This document shows, piece after piece, positions 44,231-54,066 of a stretch of 64,000 nucleotides of DNA. Position numbers and translations under genes: made by a program. This stretch comes from G963422595 sp963422595 (GTDB lineage: Bacteria; Pseudomonadota; Gammaproteobacteria; UBA4575), in the NCBI GenBank assembly GCA_963422595.1, contig OY730298.1:1612001-1676000 (forward strand). Reading direction: 5' to 3'. Each line of letters begins with the position of its first letter. The first letter of the stretch is position 1. The notes under the pieces were generated by a model. That model was given only the letters and a program-made list of their open reading frames with translations, was not told where the DNA came from and made no database searches.

Positions 44231-46687
44231 CTATGTTGTAACGATATTGACCAGACGCCCTGGTACGACAATTCTTTTCATAACTTTTTTATTTTGAATA
44301 AAACGCTGCACATTCTCATTATTCAATGCGATTGCTTCTATATGTGCGTTTTTCGCATCCGTGGGTATAGTAATTATAGCGCGTTTTTTCCCATTAACCT
44401 GCACCACCAGTTCAAAATTACCTTTTTTTAATGTATTTAAGTCTATGCTGGGCCAACGTGCCTGGTGCACCGGGCCTGCATGCCCCAGCTTTTGCCAAAA
44501 GACGTGGCACACATGCGGTAAAATAGGTGCCAGTGTAAGCACCACGGCTTCCAGTGCTTCATGATAAACCGCGCGCCCTTGAGGTGACGCATCTTCAAAG
44601 CTGGTCATCTCATTCACTAACTCCATATTGGCGGCAATAGCGGTATTAAATGTGTATCTTTTACCAATATCATCAGTTACTTTTTTTATTGTCTTATGGG
44701 TTTTACGTCGTAAGCCACGTTGTTTTTCATTCAGGCCGTTGATTGCTAAAGTTTCGCTTGGCACCCCCGCTTCTGCATGATTTTCCACTAAGCGCCACAA
44801 TTTATTGATAAACCGATAGGCTCCCTCTACCGCGGCGTCCGACCATTCCAAAGTATGATGAGGTGGAGCAACGAACATTACAAATAACCTTACGGTATCA
44901 GCACCGTACTTTGCTATCAAACCCTCAGGATCTACTGTATTGCCCTTTGATTTGGACATTTTAGTGCCGTCTTTTAATACCATCCCTTGCGTTAAAAGAT
45001 TTGTAAAGGGCTCGTCGTTCCTGCATAAACCCGCATCACGCATAAGCTTATTGAAAAATCTTGCGTACAATAAATGCAATACCGCGTGTTCTATGCCACC
45101 TATGTACTGATCAACTGGCATCCAGTAATGCGCGCGTTCGTCAAGCATGGAGATATCGTTATCGACGCAACAATAGCGCGCAAAATACCAACTCGATTCA
45201 AAAAACGTATCGAAAGTGTCCGTTTCCCTGGTTGCTGCACCACGACATTTTGGACATTCCACAGTAGCAAATTCAGCTAAGGATTTCAGTGGAGAAGTCA
45301 CCCCATCAAAATCTATTGCTTCTGGCAGGCGCACCGGCAAATCCTCTTCTGGCACCGGTACCGCACCGCACTGATCACAGTTGATGATCGGTATCGGACA
45401 GCCCCAATAACGTTGGCGGGATATGCCCCAATCACGTAATCGATAATTAACCTGACGACACCCTTTATTTTTATTGTCGAGTTCTGCCGCTATTTTTTCA
45501 GAGGCCTGTTGTGAACTTAAGCCATCGAATTGTGCAGAATTTCGCAGCCAGCCCTGGTTGATGAATGCGCCTTGCGAAATATCTACAAATGTACTGTCGC
45601 TTGTTGGATAGATGACGGGTTTAATCGGCAGTCTGTACTTGGTGGCAAACTCCCAATCACGTTGATCGTGCGCCGGCACCGACATCACCGCCCCTGATCC
45701 ATATTCGATCAATACAAAGTTCGCTATCCAAATTGGAATCTTTTCATCCGTAAGCGGATGAATTGCATAAAGATTTGTGTCAATACCACATTTTTCTAAT
45801 GTGCCTGCTTCCACTTCGGAGGCCTTCATTTGTTTACATAAATCTATAAATTCGGCAATCTTCGCCGAAGCTTCCGCCGCTTGTGTAGCCAGGGCATGCT
45901 GCGGGGCAATCGCCATATAAGTAACCCCCATCAGTGTATCTGGCCTGGTCGTGTATACGTGTACCGGGGCTTGATTTTTAACCTCAAAAATTATTTCAAT
46001 GCCCTCAGAACGCCCGATCCAGTTGGCCTGCATAGTCTTAACCTGCTGCGGCCAACCCTGGAGTTTCCCGAGATCCTGTAACAACTCATCGGCATACTCG
46101 GTGATCCTCAAAAACCATTGTGCAATTTCTTTACGCTCGACAAGCGCGCCAGACCTCCAGCCACGACCCTCTATGACCTGCTCATTAGCGAGTACGGTTT
46201 GGTCTGCGGGGTCCCAATTCACCACCGCCTTCTTCTTATAAACCAGACCTTTGTTAAACAGCCGGGTAAAAAACCACTGCTCCCAGTGATAGTATTTTGG
46301 ATGACAGGTTGCCAGTTCACGACTCCAGTCATAGGCAAATCCCAAACGTTTGAGCTGATCACGCATATACCTGATATTTTCATAGGTCCATTGGGCCGGT
46401 GGCACCTGGTTTTGAATCGCGGCATTTTCCGCCGGCAGACCAAACGCATCCCATCCCATCGGTTGCAGTACATTTTTACCCTGCATGCGATGGTAACGGC
46501 TAATGACGTCCCCAATGGTGTAGTTACGCACGTGCCCCATGTGCAAGCGCCCACTTGGATAAGGCAGCATAGATAAACAATAAAATTTTTCTAAACGCTC
46601 ATCTTCTGTAACTCTGAACGCCTGATGCCGTTCCCAGTCACGTTGTACGATGGGTTCGAGTTGCTGCGGATTATAGGAATTTTGCAT
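44231..46687 (-). CDS. leuS: Leucyl-tRNA synthetase LeuS
   Basis: Class I synthetase, about 818 residues from ATG 46687 (MQNSYNPQQLEPIVQRDW); a GTG at 46717 is possible. HIGH-type motif in PYPSGRLHMGHVRNYTIGD, the editing domain around YTTRPDTLMGVTYMAIAP, the Zn-ribbon insert (CPKCRGAATRETDTFDTF), and the KMSKS loop (DGTKMSKSKGNTVDPE). No strong ribosome site is visible. Confidence 0.96.
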   Translation of the reverse strand: MQNSYNPQQLEPIVQRDWERHQAFRVTEDERLEKFYCLSMLPYPSGRLHMGHVRNYTIGDVISRYHRMQGKNVLQPMGWDAFGLPAENAAIQNQVPPAQWTYENIRYMRDQLKRLGFAYDWSRELATCHPKYYHWEQWFFTRLFNKGLVYKKKAVVNWDPADQTVLANEQVIEGRGWRSGALVERKEIAQWFLRITEYADELLQDLGKLQGWPQQVKTMQANWIGRSEGIEIIFEVKNQAPVHVYTTRPDTLMGVTYMAIAPQHALATQAAEASAKIAEFIDLCKQMKASEVEAGTLEKCGIDTNLYAIHPLTDEKIPIWIANFVLIEYGSGAVMSVPAHDQRDWEFATKYRLPIKPVIYPTSDSTFVDISQGAFINQGWLRNSAQFDGLSSQQASEKIAAELDNKNKGCRQVNYRLRDWGISRQRYWGCPIPIINCDQCGAVPVPEEDLPVRLPEAIDFDGVTSPLKSLAEFATVECPKCRGAATRETDTFDTFFESSWYFARYCCVDNDISMLDERAHYWMPVDQYIGGIEHAVLHLLYARFFNKLMRDAGLCRNDEPFTNLLTQGMVLKDGTKMSKSKGNTVDPEGLIAKYGADTVRLFVMFVAPPHHTLEWSDAAVEGAYRFINKLWRLVENHAEAGVPSETLAINGLNEKQRGLRRKTHKTIKKVTDDIGKRYTFNTAIAANMELVNEMTSFEDASPQGRAVYHEALEAVVLTLAPILPHVCHVFWQKLGHAGPVHQARWPSIDLNTLKKGNFELVVQVNGKKRAIITIPTDAKNAHIEAIALNNENVQRFIQNKKVMKRIVVPGRLVNIVTT

Positions 46688-46820
46688 GTAAAGCTGTTTG
46701 CTTAAAAACGAGAGCACTTAGTGGCCGGAATTGCTTTAGTTCAACAGGAGACAGTCATGTAAACTTTTGAGACACACTGAGCGACTATATGTAATGACTG
46801 GTCAGATACAGGTTAGAAAC

Positions 46821-48251
46821 TTAACGTCCATATAAATCCTCAAATCGGATTATATCGTCTTCGCCTAAATATGTGCCTGATTGTACTTCGATAATTTCAA
46901 GTGGCATCATATCCGAGTTTTCTAAGCGATGTTTAGTGCCAACAGGAATATAAGTAGACTCATTTTCGCGCAGCAAAAACACCTCTTTCCCGCGGGTGAC
47001 TTTGGCCGTGCCTTGCACGACAACCCAATGTTCCGCGCGGTGGTGGTGCATTTGTAACGATAGTACTTGCCCGGGGTTTACAGTAATACGCTTTACTTGA
47101 AAGCGATCCCCTCTATCAATGGTCTCGTAGGCCCCCCAAGGCCGGTAAACCTTAGGGTGGATATCAGCTTCGGTACGCTCGGATCGTATAAGCTCATCGA
47201 CGATATCCCTGACTTGCTGGGCGCGATCGCGTGGCGTTACCAGTACCGCGTCCGAGGTTTCGATAATTACCTGATCTTTGATTCCGACAGCTGTCACTAA
47301 GCGGCTATGCGCATGGATATAGCAGCCACCGCAATCGACTGCCATAACGTCGCCATAGGTGGCATTGTTGCCGTCATCCTTATCCAATAGCTCCCATAAG
47401 GCGTGCCAGGAGCCGACGTCACTCCAACCACTTGCAAAGGGCACTACCGTGGCCTTGGTAGTTTTTTCCATCACCGCGTAGTCGATAGAAATAGTGGGCA
47501 GCTTCGCAAACGAATCCGCCTCCAGGCGAATAAAGTCCAGATCCCGCGTACTGTTTTCATACGCCTCCAGACAGATGGTAAACAGCTCTGGTTGCAGCCG
47601 TTTGAGTTCATTCAAGTACAGGTCTGCGCGGAACAAAAACATACCGCTATTCCAAAGATAATCACCGCTGGATAAGTAAGCCTGCGCGGTAGCGAGATCA
47701 GGTTTTTCAACAAATTCGTCGACCTCGTGAATAACCTTCTTATCCGTTTGCGCCGCACTTGCCTGGTGGCGTCTGATATAGCCGAAACCGGTTTCCGCGC
47801 GTGTGGGCACCACGCCAAAAGTCGCCAGCGTGTTACCGGCGGCTCGCTGCGCTACAGCTACCGCGGATCGAAATACATCTACATCCGCAATGATATGATC
47901 AGATGGCAACACCAACAGCTGAACATCGGGGTTTTTAGTCAGCGCGTGGATTGCGGCAATTGTAACTGCCGGTGCCGTGTTACGACCGACAGGCTCCAGG
48001 AGGATATCCGCACTCTGCACGCCCGACTGACGCAACTGCTCTGCCGCCATAAAACGGTGCTCGTCGTTACAAATGACCAATAAATTGTCGGCGCCAGGCA
48101 AACCCGCAGATCTTTCCACGCTTGACTGAAATAAACTTTTATTATCTTTTAGTGGCATAAACTGCTTTGGATAAAGCCTCCTGGAGAGCGGCCACAATCG
48201 AGTGCCTGAACCACCGGATAATATAACTGGCATGAGTGATTGAGCTGGCAT
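46821..48251 (-). CDS. Mannose-1-phosphate guanylyltransferase/mannose-6-phosphate isomerase
   Basis: Makes GDP-mannose for surface polysaccharide. The N-terminal part has LSGGSGTRLWPLSRRLYPKQF and FVEKPDLATAQAYL; the C-terminal cupin has RPWGAYETID, HHHRAEHWVVVQGTAKV and GTKHRLENS. This is the ManC/AlgA bifunctional type. The start is uncertain: ATG 48251 avoids overlap with lnt, but ATG at 48266 or 48233 would also work. No other polysaccharide genes are nearby except galE six kilobases away. Confidence 0.92.
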   Translation of the reverse strand: MPAQSLMPVILSGGSGTRLWPLSRRLYPKQFMPLKDNKSLFQSSVERSAGLPGADNLLVICNDEHRFMAAEQLRQSGVQSADILLEPVGRNTAPAVTIAAIHALTKNPDVQLLVLPSDHIIADVDVFRSAVAVAQRAAGNTLATFGVVPTRAETGFGYIRRHQASAAQTDKKVIHEVDEFVEKPDLATAQAYLSSGDYLWNSGMFLFRADLYLNELKRLQPELFTICLEAYENSTRDLDFIRLEADSFAKLPTISIDYAVMEKTTKATVVPFASGWSDVGSWHALWELLDKDDGNNATYGDVMAVDCGGCYIHAHSRLVTAVGIKDQVIIETSDAVLVTPRDRAQQVRDIVDELIRSERTEADIHPKVYRPWGAYETIDRGDRFQVKRITVNPGQVLSLQMHHHRAEHWVVVQGTAKVTRGKEVFLLRENESTYIPVGTKHRLENSDMMPLEIIEVQSGTYLGEDDIIRFEDLYGR

Positions 48252-48256
48252 GAGCG

Positions 48257-49792
48257 CTAGTGACATTCGTCGTGGTGAAAAGACTGGTATTTATTTCGCG
48301 CCGTCTGTTGCCATTGATATGGACATATTATAAAGAAAATACCGCATAAAATTATGACAATCCCCCAATTCCCCCAACGTGAAAAAGGTGTCAGTCCAGT
48401 ATATGGCTGAATTTTAGCCCTAACGACGTCTTCCTGAAATTGGGCTGATTTAGCGACTATCATCCCATTCGGGTCAACGATCGCCGAGATGCCTGTATTC
48501 GTCGCACGTAACAAATATCGGCCCGTTTCGATGGCCCTGGAACGGGTAATTTCTAAATGCTGGTGTGGCGCCAGCGAATCACCAAACCATGCGTCGTTAC
48601 TGACGTTGATTAAAAATTTCGCTTCGGGCATGGCGTCAATAATCGTGCTCCCATAGACTGCTTCATAGCATATGGATATACCAACGTGGTACCCCTTAAG
48701 CCTGACCAAAGGACGCCCTTCTGCACTGGATAAATCTGCCATGGGTATTTGAATGTAGCGATCCAAAAAAGTGGTCAGGCCACGCAAAGGCATATATTCG
48801 CCGAACGGCACCAAGTGTCGTTTTTGATAAAGACCCGGTTCTTCGCCAGCAACTATTACACTATTATAGATTTTTCCATTGTCCGGATCAGATGTAAAAA
48901 CACCAACTAAAAACTCTACGCCTCTGGCGTCTACAATTGCTTCCAGCTTGCCCACGAACTCCTTTGCCATAGTGTAGTAAGTGGGAATTGCGGTTTCCGG
49001 CCACACAATGATGTCCACGTCAAGATAATCTTTGCTTAACTCCAGGTGCTTGTCCATGATGTAGGGGTGTCGCATTTGATCCCACTTCGTTTCTTCAGAA
49101 ACGTTGCCTTGTACCAGCGCCACGCTGAGTTCTTCGTCATCTGCATGCGTCCATATAGTCTTATTCGCTATTGCCAACGCTACAACGATAACCACCAGGG
49201 CGATGCCTGAAATTGTTTTTTGTCTCAGTTGCCCGCCAATGACCACCGCGCCAAAACAACCGATTAAAAGGGTAAGCCAGGTAGCTCCGTAGGTGCCAAA
49301 AACAGGAATAACACCGTGTAGTGGAGTGGAATGATGCACGTGTCCTATTAGCAACCAGGGAAATCCGGTAAAAACCCAACCGCGCAGCCACTCAAATAAG
49401 CTCCATAGCGTAGCGAATATCAATGCGCCAATGAAATCAACACGCGCATTGCAACGTGTTACGGAAAACAAATATGTAGCGCAAGCAGGAAACAGGGATA
49501 AAACAAGCACCAACAGTCCTGCCAGAAAAGCACTTAACAATACCGGGGCATATCCAAATTCATGAATGCTATTAAAGGTCCATGCTACGCCAAACCCAAA
49601 AAAGCATAGCCCAAAAATAAACCCCGGCAAAAATGCGTGCCATGGAGCGCGATTTATACTGATCGCATATAGCAATACCGGACAAATGAACGTTAGCCAC
49701 CAATAGGAAAATGGAGAAAATGCGCACACTAACGTGGCCCCGGCAACCGCTGCCGTTATGCTGCTTGCGGCATGGCGAACGACTAATGACAT
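48257..49792 (-). CDS. lnt: Apolipoprotein N-acyltransferase Lnt
   Basis: Inner-membrane enzyme completing lipoprotein maturation, 511 residues. Several membrane helices occupy residues 10-215; the nitrilase-like periplasmic domain has the triad in VWPETAIPTYY (Glu), YQKRHLVPFGEYMPL (Lys) and VGISICYEAVYGS (Cys), followed by NVSNDAWFGDS. It acts on Pal, LptE and the predicted lipoproteins in this window. Usual order with corC. Confidence 0.96.
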   Translation of the reverse strand: MSLVVRHAASSITAAVAGATLVCAFSPFSYWWLTFICPVLLYAISINRAPWHAFLPGFIFGLCFFGFGVAWTFNSIHEFGYAPVLLSAFLAGLLVLVLSLFPACATYLFSVTRCNARVDFIGALIFATLWSLFEWLRGWVFTGFPWLLIGHVHHSTPLHGVIPVFGTYGATWLTLLIGCFGAVVIGGQLRQKTISGIALVVIVVALAIANKTIWTHADDEELSVALVQGNVSEETKWDQMRHPYIMDKHLELSKDYLDVDIIVWPETAIPTYYTMAKEFVGKLEAIVDARGVEFLVGVFTSDPDNGKIYNSVIVAGEEPGLYQKRHLVPFGEYMPLRGLTTFLDRYIQIPMADLSSAEGRPLVRLKGYHVGISICYEAVYGSTIIDAMPEAKFLINVSNDAWFGDSLAPHQHLEITRSRAIETGRYLLRATNTGISAIVDPNGMIVAKSAQFQEDVVRAKIQPYTGLTPFSRWGNWGIVIILCGIFFIICPYQWQQTARNKYQSFHHDECH

Positions 49793-49833
49793 AACATCAG
49801 AAAGGCTTATTCTGAAGCCGAATATTTATCTGA

Positions 49834-50676
49834 CTACGATCGGGTGGAAACATGTAACAGATGTAGTCTTCTGCGGTCAGCGCGCAGCACCTCTATCTTT
49901 AATTTATCAAACTCAATTTTTTCACCTTTGTTGGGCAAATGACCAACCTTGCTTAACACCAGACCGCCAAACGTCTCAAAATCGGCGTCATTGTATTGAG
50001 TGGCAAAAAACTCGTTAAAATCTTCTATAGGAGTCAGTGCCTTAACCCCGTAGTTACCTTGAGAATGCTCAAATATATATTGGTCTTCTGCCACGTCATG
50101 CTCATCTGTAATTTCACCAACAATCTGCTCTAAAACATCTTCGATCGTTACTAAACCGGACACGCTACCGTATTCATCCACAACCATCGCCATGTGATTA
50201 CGCCCATCCTTAAATTCGTTGAGCAGGGTATTACCTCGCTTGGATTCCGGTACGATTACAGCCGGTCGCAATACATCTTCCAGGTTGAATTGCCCTGCTC
50301 TGCCTTGAATAAAGTAACGCAACAAATCTTTAGCCAGTAAAATCCCCAGTACTGTATCTCTGCCATCATCAATTACTGGAAACCTGGAGTGCGCAGAGTC
50401 AATGATAATGGGCAACATGTCCTGTAATGACGTGCCTTTATGCACAACTACCATTTGGGAGCGAGGAATCATTATATTTTTTACTTGTATTTCGGATACC
50501 TGGAATGCTCCCTCAATCATTTCCAGTATATCCCTGCTCAATATATTTTCGTCCCGCAATCCACGTAAAAAATGGATTATGTCCTCTCGATTTTCAGGAG
50601 TTTTAAAAAAAGCTTTTTTTAACAGGGAAAGCAGATTCAAACGCCCTGTGATTTTATGATTACCAGTAATTGACAT
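49834..50676 (-). CDS. corC: Magnesium/cobalt efflux-type CBS protein CorC (YbeX)
   Basis: Cytosolic protein of 280 residues with two CBS domains (VKNIMIPRSQMVVV... and DVLRPAVIVPESKRGNTLL...) and a CorC/HlyC domain (EQIVGEITDEHD... ALTPIEDFNEFF). Proposed roles are Mg/Co efflux and, for YbeX, ribosome metabolism. The lnt-corC-ybeY-ybeZ-miaB order is strongly conserved. Confidence 0.94.
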   Translation of the reverse strand: MSITGNHKITGRLNLLSLLKKAFFKTPENREDIIHFLRGLRDENILSRDILEMIEGAFQVSEIQVKNIMIPRSQMVVVHKGTSLQDMLPIIIDSAHSRFPVIDDGRDTVLGILLAKDLLRYFIQGRAGQFNLEDVLRPAVIVPESKRGNTLLNEFKDGRNHMAMVVDEYGSVSGLVTIEDVLEQIVGEITDEHDVAEDQYIFEHSQGNYGVKALTPIEDFNEFFATQYNDADFETFGGLVLSKVGHLPNKGEKIEFDKLKIEVLRADRRRLHLLHVSTRS

Positions 50677-50686
50677 ACTTTGTATA

Positions 50687-51130
50687 TCAATAAGGGTTTT
50701 GCATTCCTAGCAACTTCAATATTTCAATTTCCAATGCTTCCATCTCTTCAGCTTGTTTATTATGTGCGTGGTCGTATCCCTGCAAGTGCAAAATACCATG
50801 TACCAGCAAATGTGCCCAATGTGAATGTGCATCTTTTTTCTGAGCCTGGGCTTCCTGAATAGCTATCGGCGCACAGATAACAACGTCGCCAAGAAAATTT
50901 ATCCCCAGCTCTTTGGGAATGTCAGCAGGAAACGATAACACGTTGGTCGCCTGGTTAATCCCTCGAAAGTGCCGATTAAGACGTCTGGCTTCATCCCCGC
51001 CCACCACACGCAAACATACGCTATTATTGCTATCAAAAGATGGCATCCTGGCGGCCCAGGATCGTAACACTGAGGCCACCGGGACACCTGTACCCGGCGC
51101 GGCAACCTGGACGTCTAATTGAATGGTCAT
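50687..51130 (-). CDS. ybeY: Endoribonuclease YbeY
   Basis: Single-strand endoribonuclease for 16S rRNA 3' maturation and ribosome quality control, 147 residues. Zinc motif HGILHLQGYDH (three His). LNRHFRGINQATNVLSFP and GDVVICAPIA complete the pattern. It lies 14 bases after ybeZ and ten before corC. Confidence 0.96.
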   Translation of the reverse strand: MTIQLDVQVAAPGTGVPVASVLRSWAARMPSFDSNNSVCLRVVGGDEARRLNRHFRGINQATNVLSFPADIPKELGINFLGDVVICAPIAIQEAQAQKKDAHSHWAHLLVHGILHLQGYDHAHNKQAEEMEALEIEILKLLGMQNPY

Positions 51131-51144
51131 GCTCCAGAAATGGT

Positions 51145-52110
51145 TTAATCCTGTGAGTCCTTCTCATAGGCTTGTATGATTTTGGTAACTAATGGATGGC
51201 GAACTACGTCTTTGGCATTAAACTGACAAAATGAGATGCCATGCGTGTCTTTGATGATGCGCATAACGTGTTTCAGGCCTGATTCTTTAATACTGGGTAA
51301 GTCTATTTGCGTGATGTCACCAGTTACAACGGCCTTTGAGGCAAAGCCAATACGAGTTAAAAACATCTTCATTTGCTCAATCGTGGTATTTTGTGCCTCG
51401 TCTAAGATAATGAATGCGTCATTCAAAGTGCGTCCGCGCATATACGCCAATGGGGCGATTTCAATTACACTTCTGTCAATGAGTTTATTCACTTTTTCAT
51501 AGCCCATCATTTCATAAAGCGCGTCATACATGGGCCGTAAATAAGGGTCAATTTTCTGCGCCAGGTCTCCCGGCAGAAACCCCAGTCTCTCACCGGCCTC
51601 TACCGCCGGCCTCACCAACACCAGCCGGCGAATATTATCCCTTTCAAAGGCCGCTACCGCACAGGCTACGGCCAAATATGTTTTACCGGTCCCGGCAGGG
51701 CCAATGCCAAACACTAAGTCATGTTCTTCGATGGATTGAATATATATTTCCTGATTACTTCCGCGTGGCCTGATAACGCTTCTTTTGGTATATATTGTAG
51801 CCTCCGAAGCCTTATATTTCTGTTGCGTGATTTTTGCGAGTTCGGATTCCTGCAAATGTAAATGCACTACTGAAGACGACAAGGTCTGATTCCTGGTTGA
51901 GGCATAGAGGTCTTTCAGCACTTCTGCCGCCGCGTTGGTCGCATAGACTTCACCGCTTATAGAGAAGGCATTGCCCCGATTATTGATTTCTACGCCAAGC
52001 CTCTCTTCAAGCTGGTGTAAATGCTGGTTGAGTGGTCCGCAAAGATTGGCCAGGCGCGGATTGTCGGCAGGTTCTAAAACTACGTCTACTGAGTGAATTT
52101 CGGCGCTCAA
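51145..52110 (-). CDS. ybeZ: PhoH-like ATPase YbeZ
   Basis: PhoH-type ATPase, 321 residues, thought to assist YbeY in RNA processing. A KH-like N-terminal part precedes Walker A (GIGPAGTGKTYLAVACA), LVRPAVEAGERLGFLPGDL, Walker B-like FIILDEAQNTT and TRIGFASKAVVTGDITQIDLP. It follows miaB by 14 bases. Confidence 0.95.
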   Translation of the reverse strand: MSAEIHSVDVVLEPADNPRLANLCGPLNQHLHQLEERLGVEINNRGNAFSISGEVYATNAAAEVLKDLYASTRNQTLSSSVVHLHLQESELAKITQQKYKASEATIYTKRSVIRPRGSNQEIYIQSIEEHDLVFGIGPAGTGKTYLAVACAVAAFERDNIRRLVLVRPAVEAGERLGFLPGDLAQKIDPYLRPMYDALYEMMGYEKVNKLIDRSVIEIAPLAYMRGRTLNDAFIILDEAQNTTIEQMKMFLTRIGFASKAVVTGDITQIDLPSIKESGLKHVMRIIKDTHGISFCQFNAKDVVRHPLVTKIIQAYEKDSQD

Positions 52111-52124
52111 ATGCTCTTTGGTCT

Positions 52125-53456
52125 CTATAAAAGTATTTCACGGTAGTTGCCACGCAGAGAGTTTGCGAACGCATGCGTGACTTTCAGGCGTACAAACTTA
52201 CCAATTACGTTTCCAGGTGCCGTAAAATTTACCACGCGATTGTTTTCCGTCCTGCCTGAATATTCAAGTGGAGATTTTTTAGACAATCCTTCAACTAATA
52301 CTGATTGGTCAGTACCAACCATCGATTTTGAATAATCTGTAGACTTTAGCCTGATTAATTGTTGCAGGCGCTCTAACCTCCGTTTTTTTACGCCTGGCGG
52401 CGTTTGATCCTGCAACGAGGCGGCTGGGGTTCCGGGCCTGCGGCTGTACACAAAACTATAAGATTGATCAAAACCAATTTCTTCAACAAACCTTAGGGTA
52501 TCTTCAAAGTCTTTATCGGTCTCGCCTGGAAATCCAACAATGAAATCAGAAGAAATACTTATATCGGGACGATGTTCACGTATTTTTTTTATAATGGATT
52601 TATATTCAAGCACCGTGTGACCACGTTTCATCGCGGCCAACACCCGATCCGATCCGCTCTGTACCGGCAGGTGCACGTGATTAACCAACTCGGAAACGTC
52701 GGCATAAGCATTGATTAAGTTATCAGAAAATTCGATTGGATGGGAGCTGGTATACCGAATGCGTTCAATGCCTTGAATCTCTCTCACGTAGTAGAGTAAT
52801 AATGAAAAATTGACGACTTCGCCATCCCGGTCAAGGCCTCGATATCCATTGACGTTTTGCCCCAACAAAGTTACTTCGCGAACCCCATTTTTCGCCAATG
52901 CTTTAATCTCCACCAATACGTCAGCAAGTGGCCTGCTGAATTCTTCCCCTCTTGTATAGGGCACTACGCAATACGTGCAATATTTACTACACCCTTCCAT
53001 AATCGAAACAAAAGCGGCAGGCCCTGCGGATCTCGGTGCTGGCAAGCAATCAAATTTCTCCATTTCCGGGAAAGATATATCAACTACCGCGGTTTTGCTT
53101 TGCCTGGTTTGGTTAAACAATTCCGGTAATCGGTGGATAGTTTGTGGACCAAATACCAGATCAACCTGCGGTGCACGTCTGGCTAACGCTGCCCCTTCCT
53201 GGCTTGCCACACAACCGCCCACACCGATTAATACATCGGGATTACTGTCTTTGTAAGGCCGCCATTGTCCCAGCTGAGAAAATACTTTTTCCTGCGCCTT
53301 TTCACGAATCGAGCAGGTATTTAATAGCAACACGTCCGCCACAGATGGATTGGTAGTGATTTCAAAACCGCATTTATGCTTGAGTACGCTAAACATTTTT
53401 GCAGAATCATACTCATTCATTTGACAGCCGTGGGTCTTGATAAATACCTTTTTCAT
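52125..53456 (-). CDS. miaB: tRNA-2-methylthio-N6-dimethylallyladenosine synthase MiaB
   Basis: Radical-SAM methylthiotransferase modifying A37, 443 residues. The N-terminal cluster Cys residues are in KTHGCQMNEYDS, NTCSIREKA and GGCVAS; the radical SAM motif is EGCSKYCTYCVVPYTRG; a C-terminal TRAM domain ends ...VTHAFANSLRGNY. First gene of the miaB-ybeZ-ybeY-corC-lnt run; its promoter should be in the spacer after 53456. Confidence 0.96.
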   Translation of the reverse strand: MKKVFIKTHGCQMNEYDSAKMFSVLKHKCGFEITTNPSVADVLLLNTCSIREKAQEKVFSQLGQWRPYKDSNPDVLIGVGGCVASQEGAALARRAPQVDLVFGPQTIHRLPELFNQTRQSKTAVVDISFPEMEKFDCLPAPRSAGPAAFVSIMEGCSKYCTYCVVPYTRGEEFSRPLADVLVEIKALAKNGVREVTLLGQNVNGYRGLDRDGEVVNFSLLLYYVREIQGIERIRYTSSHPIEFSDNLINAYADVSELVNHVHLPVQSGSDRVLAAMKRGHTVLEYKSIIKKIREHRPDISISSDFIVGFPGETDKDFEDTLRFVEEIGFDQSYSFVYSRRPGTPAASLQDQTPPGVKKRRLERLQQLIRLKSTDYSKSMVGTDQSVLVEGLSKKSPLEYSGRTENNRVVNFTAPGNVIGKFVRLKVTHAFANSLRGNYREILL

Positions 53457-53640
53457 GGTTTAAAATTTTACTCGACAATACCTAATGTATAACGTCCCGA
53501 ACGCAACCTTCAACTATATTGTCAATTGCAACAGCCAGGTTGGCGTTATATTCGGGAACAATATCCTGGCACCGCTCTATGACCGCACTCTTCACGCCAG
53601 CTCTCACCGAGAATGGACGCGCGTCACCAGATAATTGGCC

Positions 53641-53677
53641 GTCCACAGGTCCACACAAAGAACATTGTCATTCTGAC
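53641..53677 (+). repeat. Imperfect direct repeat, copy 1
   Basis: A 37-base unit starting GTCCACAGGTCCACAC and ending GTCATTCTGAC. It matches copy 2 at most positions (CATTCTGAC and GTCCACA identical) with a period of 72 bases. Both copies lie in the 610-base spacer 53457-54066, in which I see no gene. Confidence 0.6.
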
Positions 53678-53712
53678 TAAAAACAAATTAATTTCGTCCC
53701 TAGCCGCCCTTT

Positions 53713-53750
53713 GTCCACACGTCCATGCTAAAGAATGTTATCATTCTGAC
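53713..53750 (+). repeat. Imperfect direct repeat, copy 2
   Basis: A 38-base unit starting GTCCACACGTCCATGC and ending ATCATTCTGAC, similar to copy 1 with one inserted base and several changes. It may be a binding-site pair or a remnant of a dispersed element. Confidence 0.6.
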
Positions 53751-53953
53751 AATCATGGAGGCTATTCTCAATAAGCTCTTTACCAGCGATGTACCTGAAC
53801 ATTGACTTACTATCACTACAAATTAAAATAACGCATTGACACGATACATTTATTTTAAGAGGCTGCCAGTACGCCATCGGCAATGCGACCTTTGAGCAAA
53901 AGATCAAGCATCGGTGGAGCACGTGTCCCATCACCCCCAAGCCTGACAGGGTG

Positions 53954-53994
53954 CCGTCTGCAAGGGTTAAGGAGTGCTGCTTAACGCCGGACGG
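53954..53994. repeat. REP-like imperfect palindrome before galE
   Basis: Nested arms CCGTC/GACGG (53954-53958, 53990-53994) and GTTAAG/CTTAAC (53966-53971, 53980-53985) form one interrupted stem. GC-rich composition and structure resemble REP elements or a transcription-stop stem. It lies about 70 bases upstream of galE, where it could affect that gene. Confidence 0.45.
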
Positions 53995-54066
53995 GTGCAG
54001 TCGTGGAGCAATATACAGGTGTTGAGGTAGAGTACCAAAAACACGGGTAAATGTCAAGTACATTAA

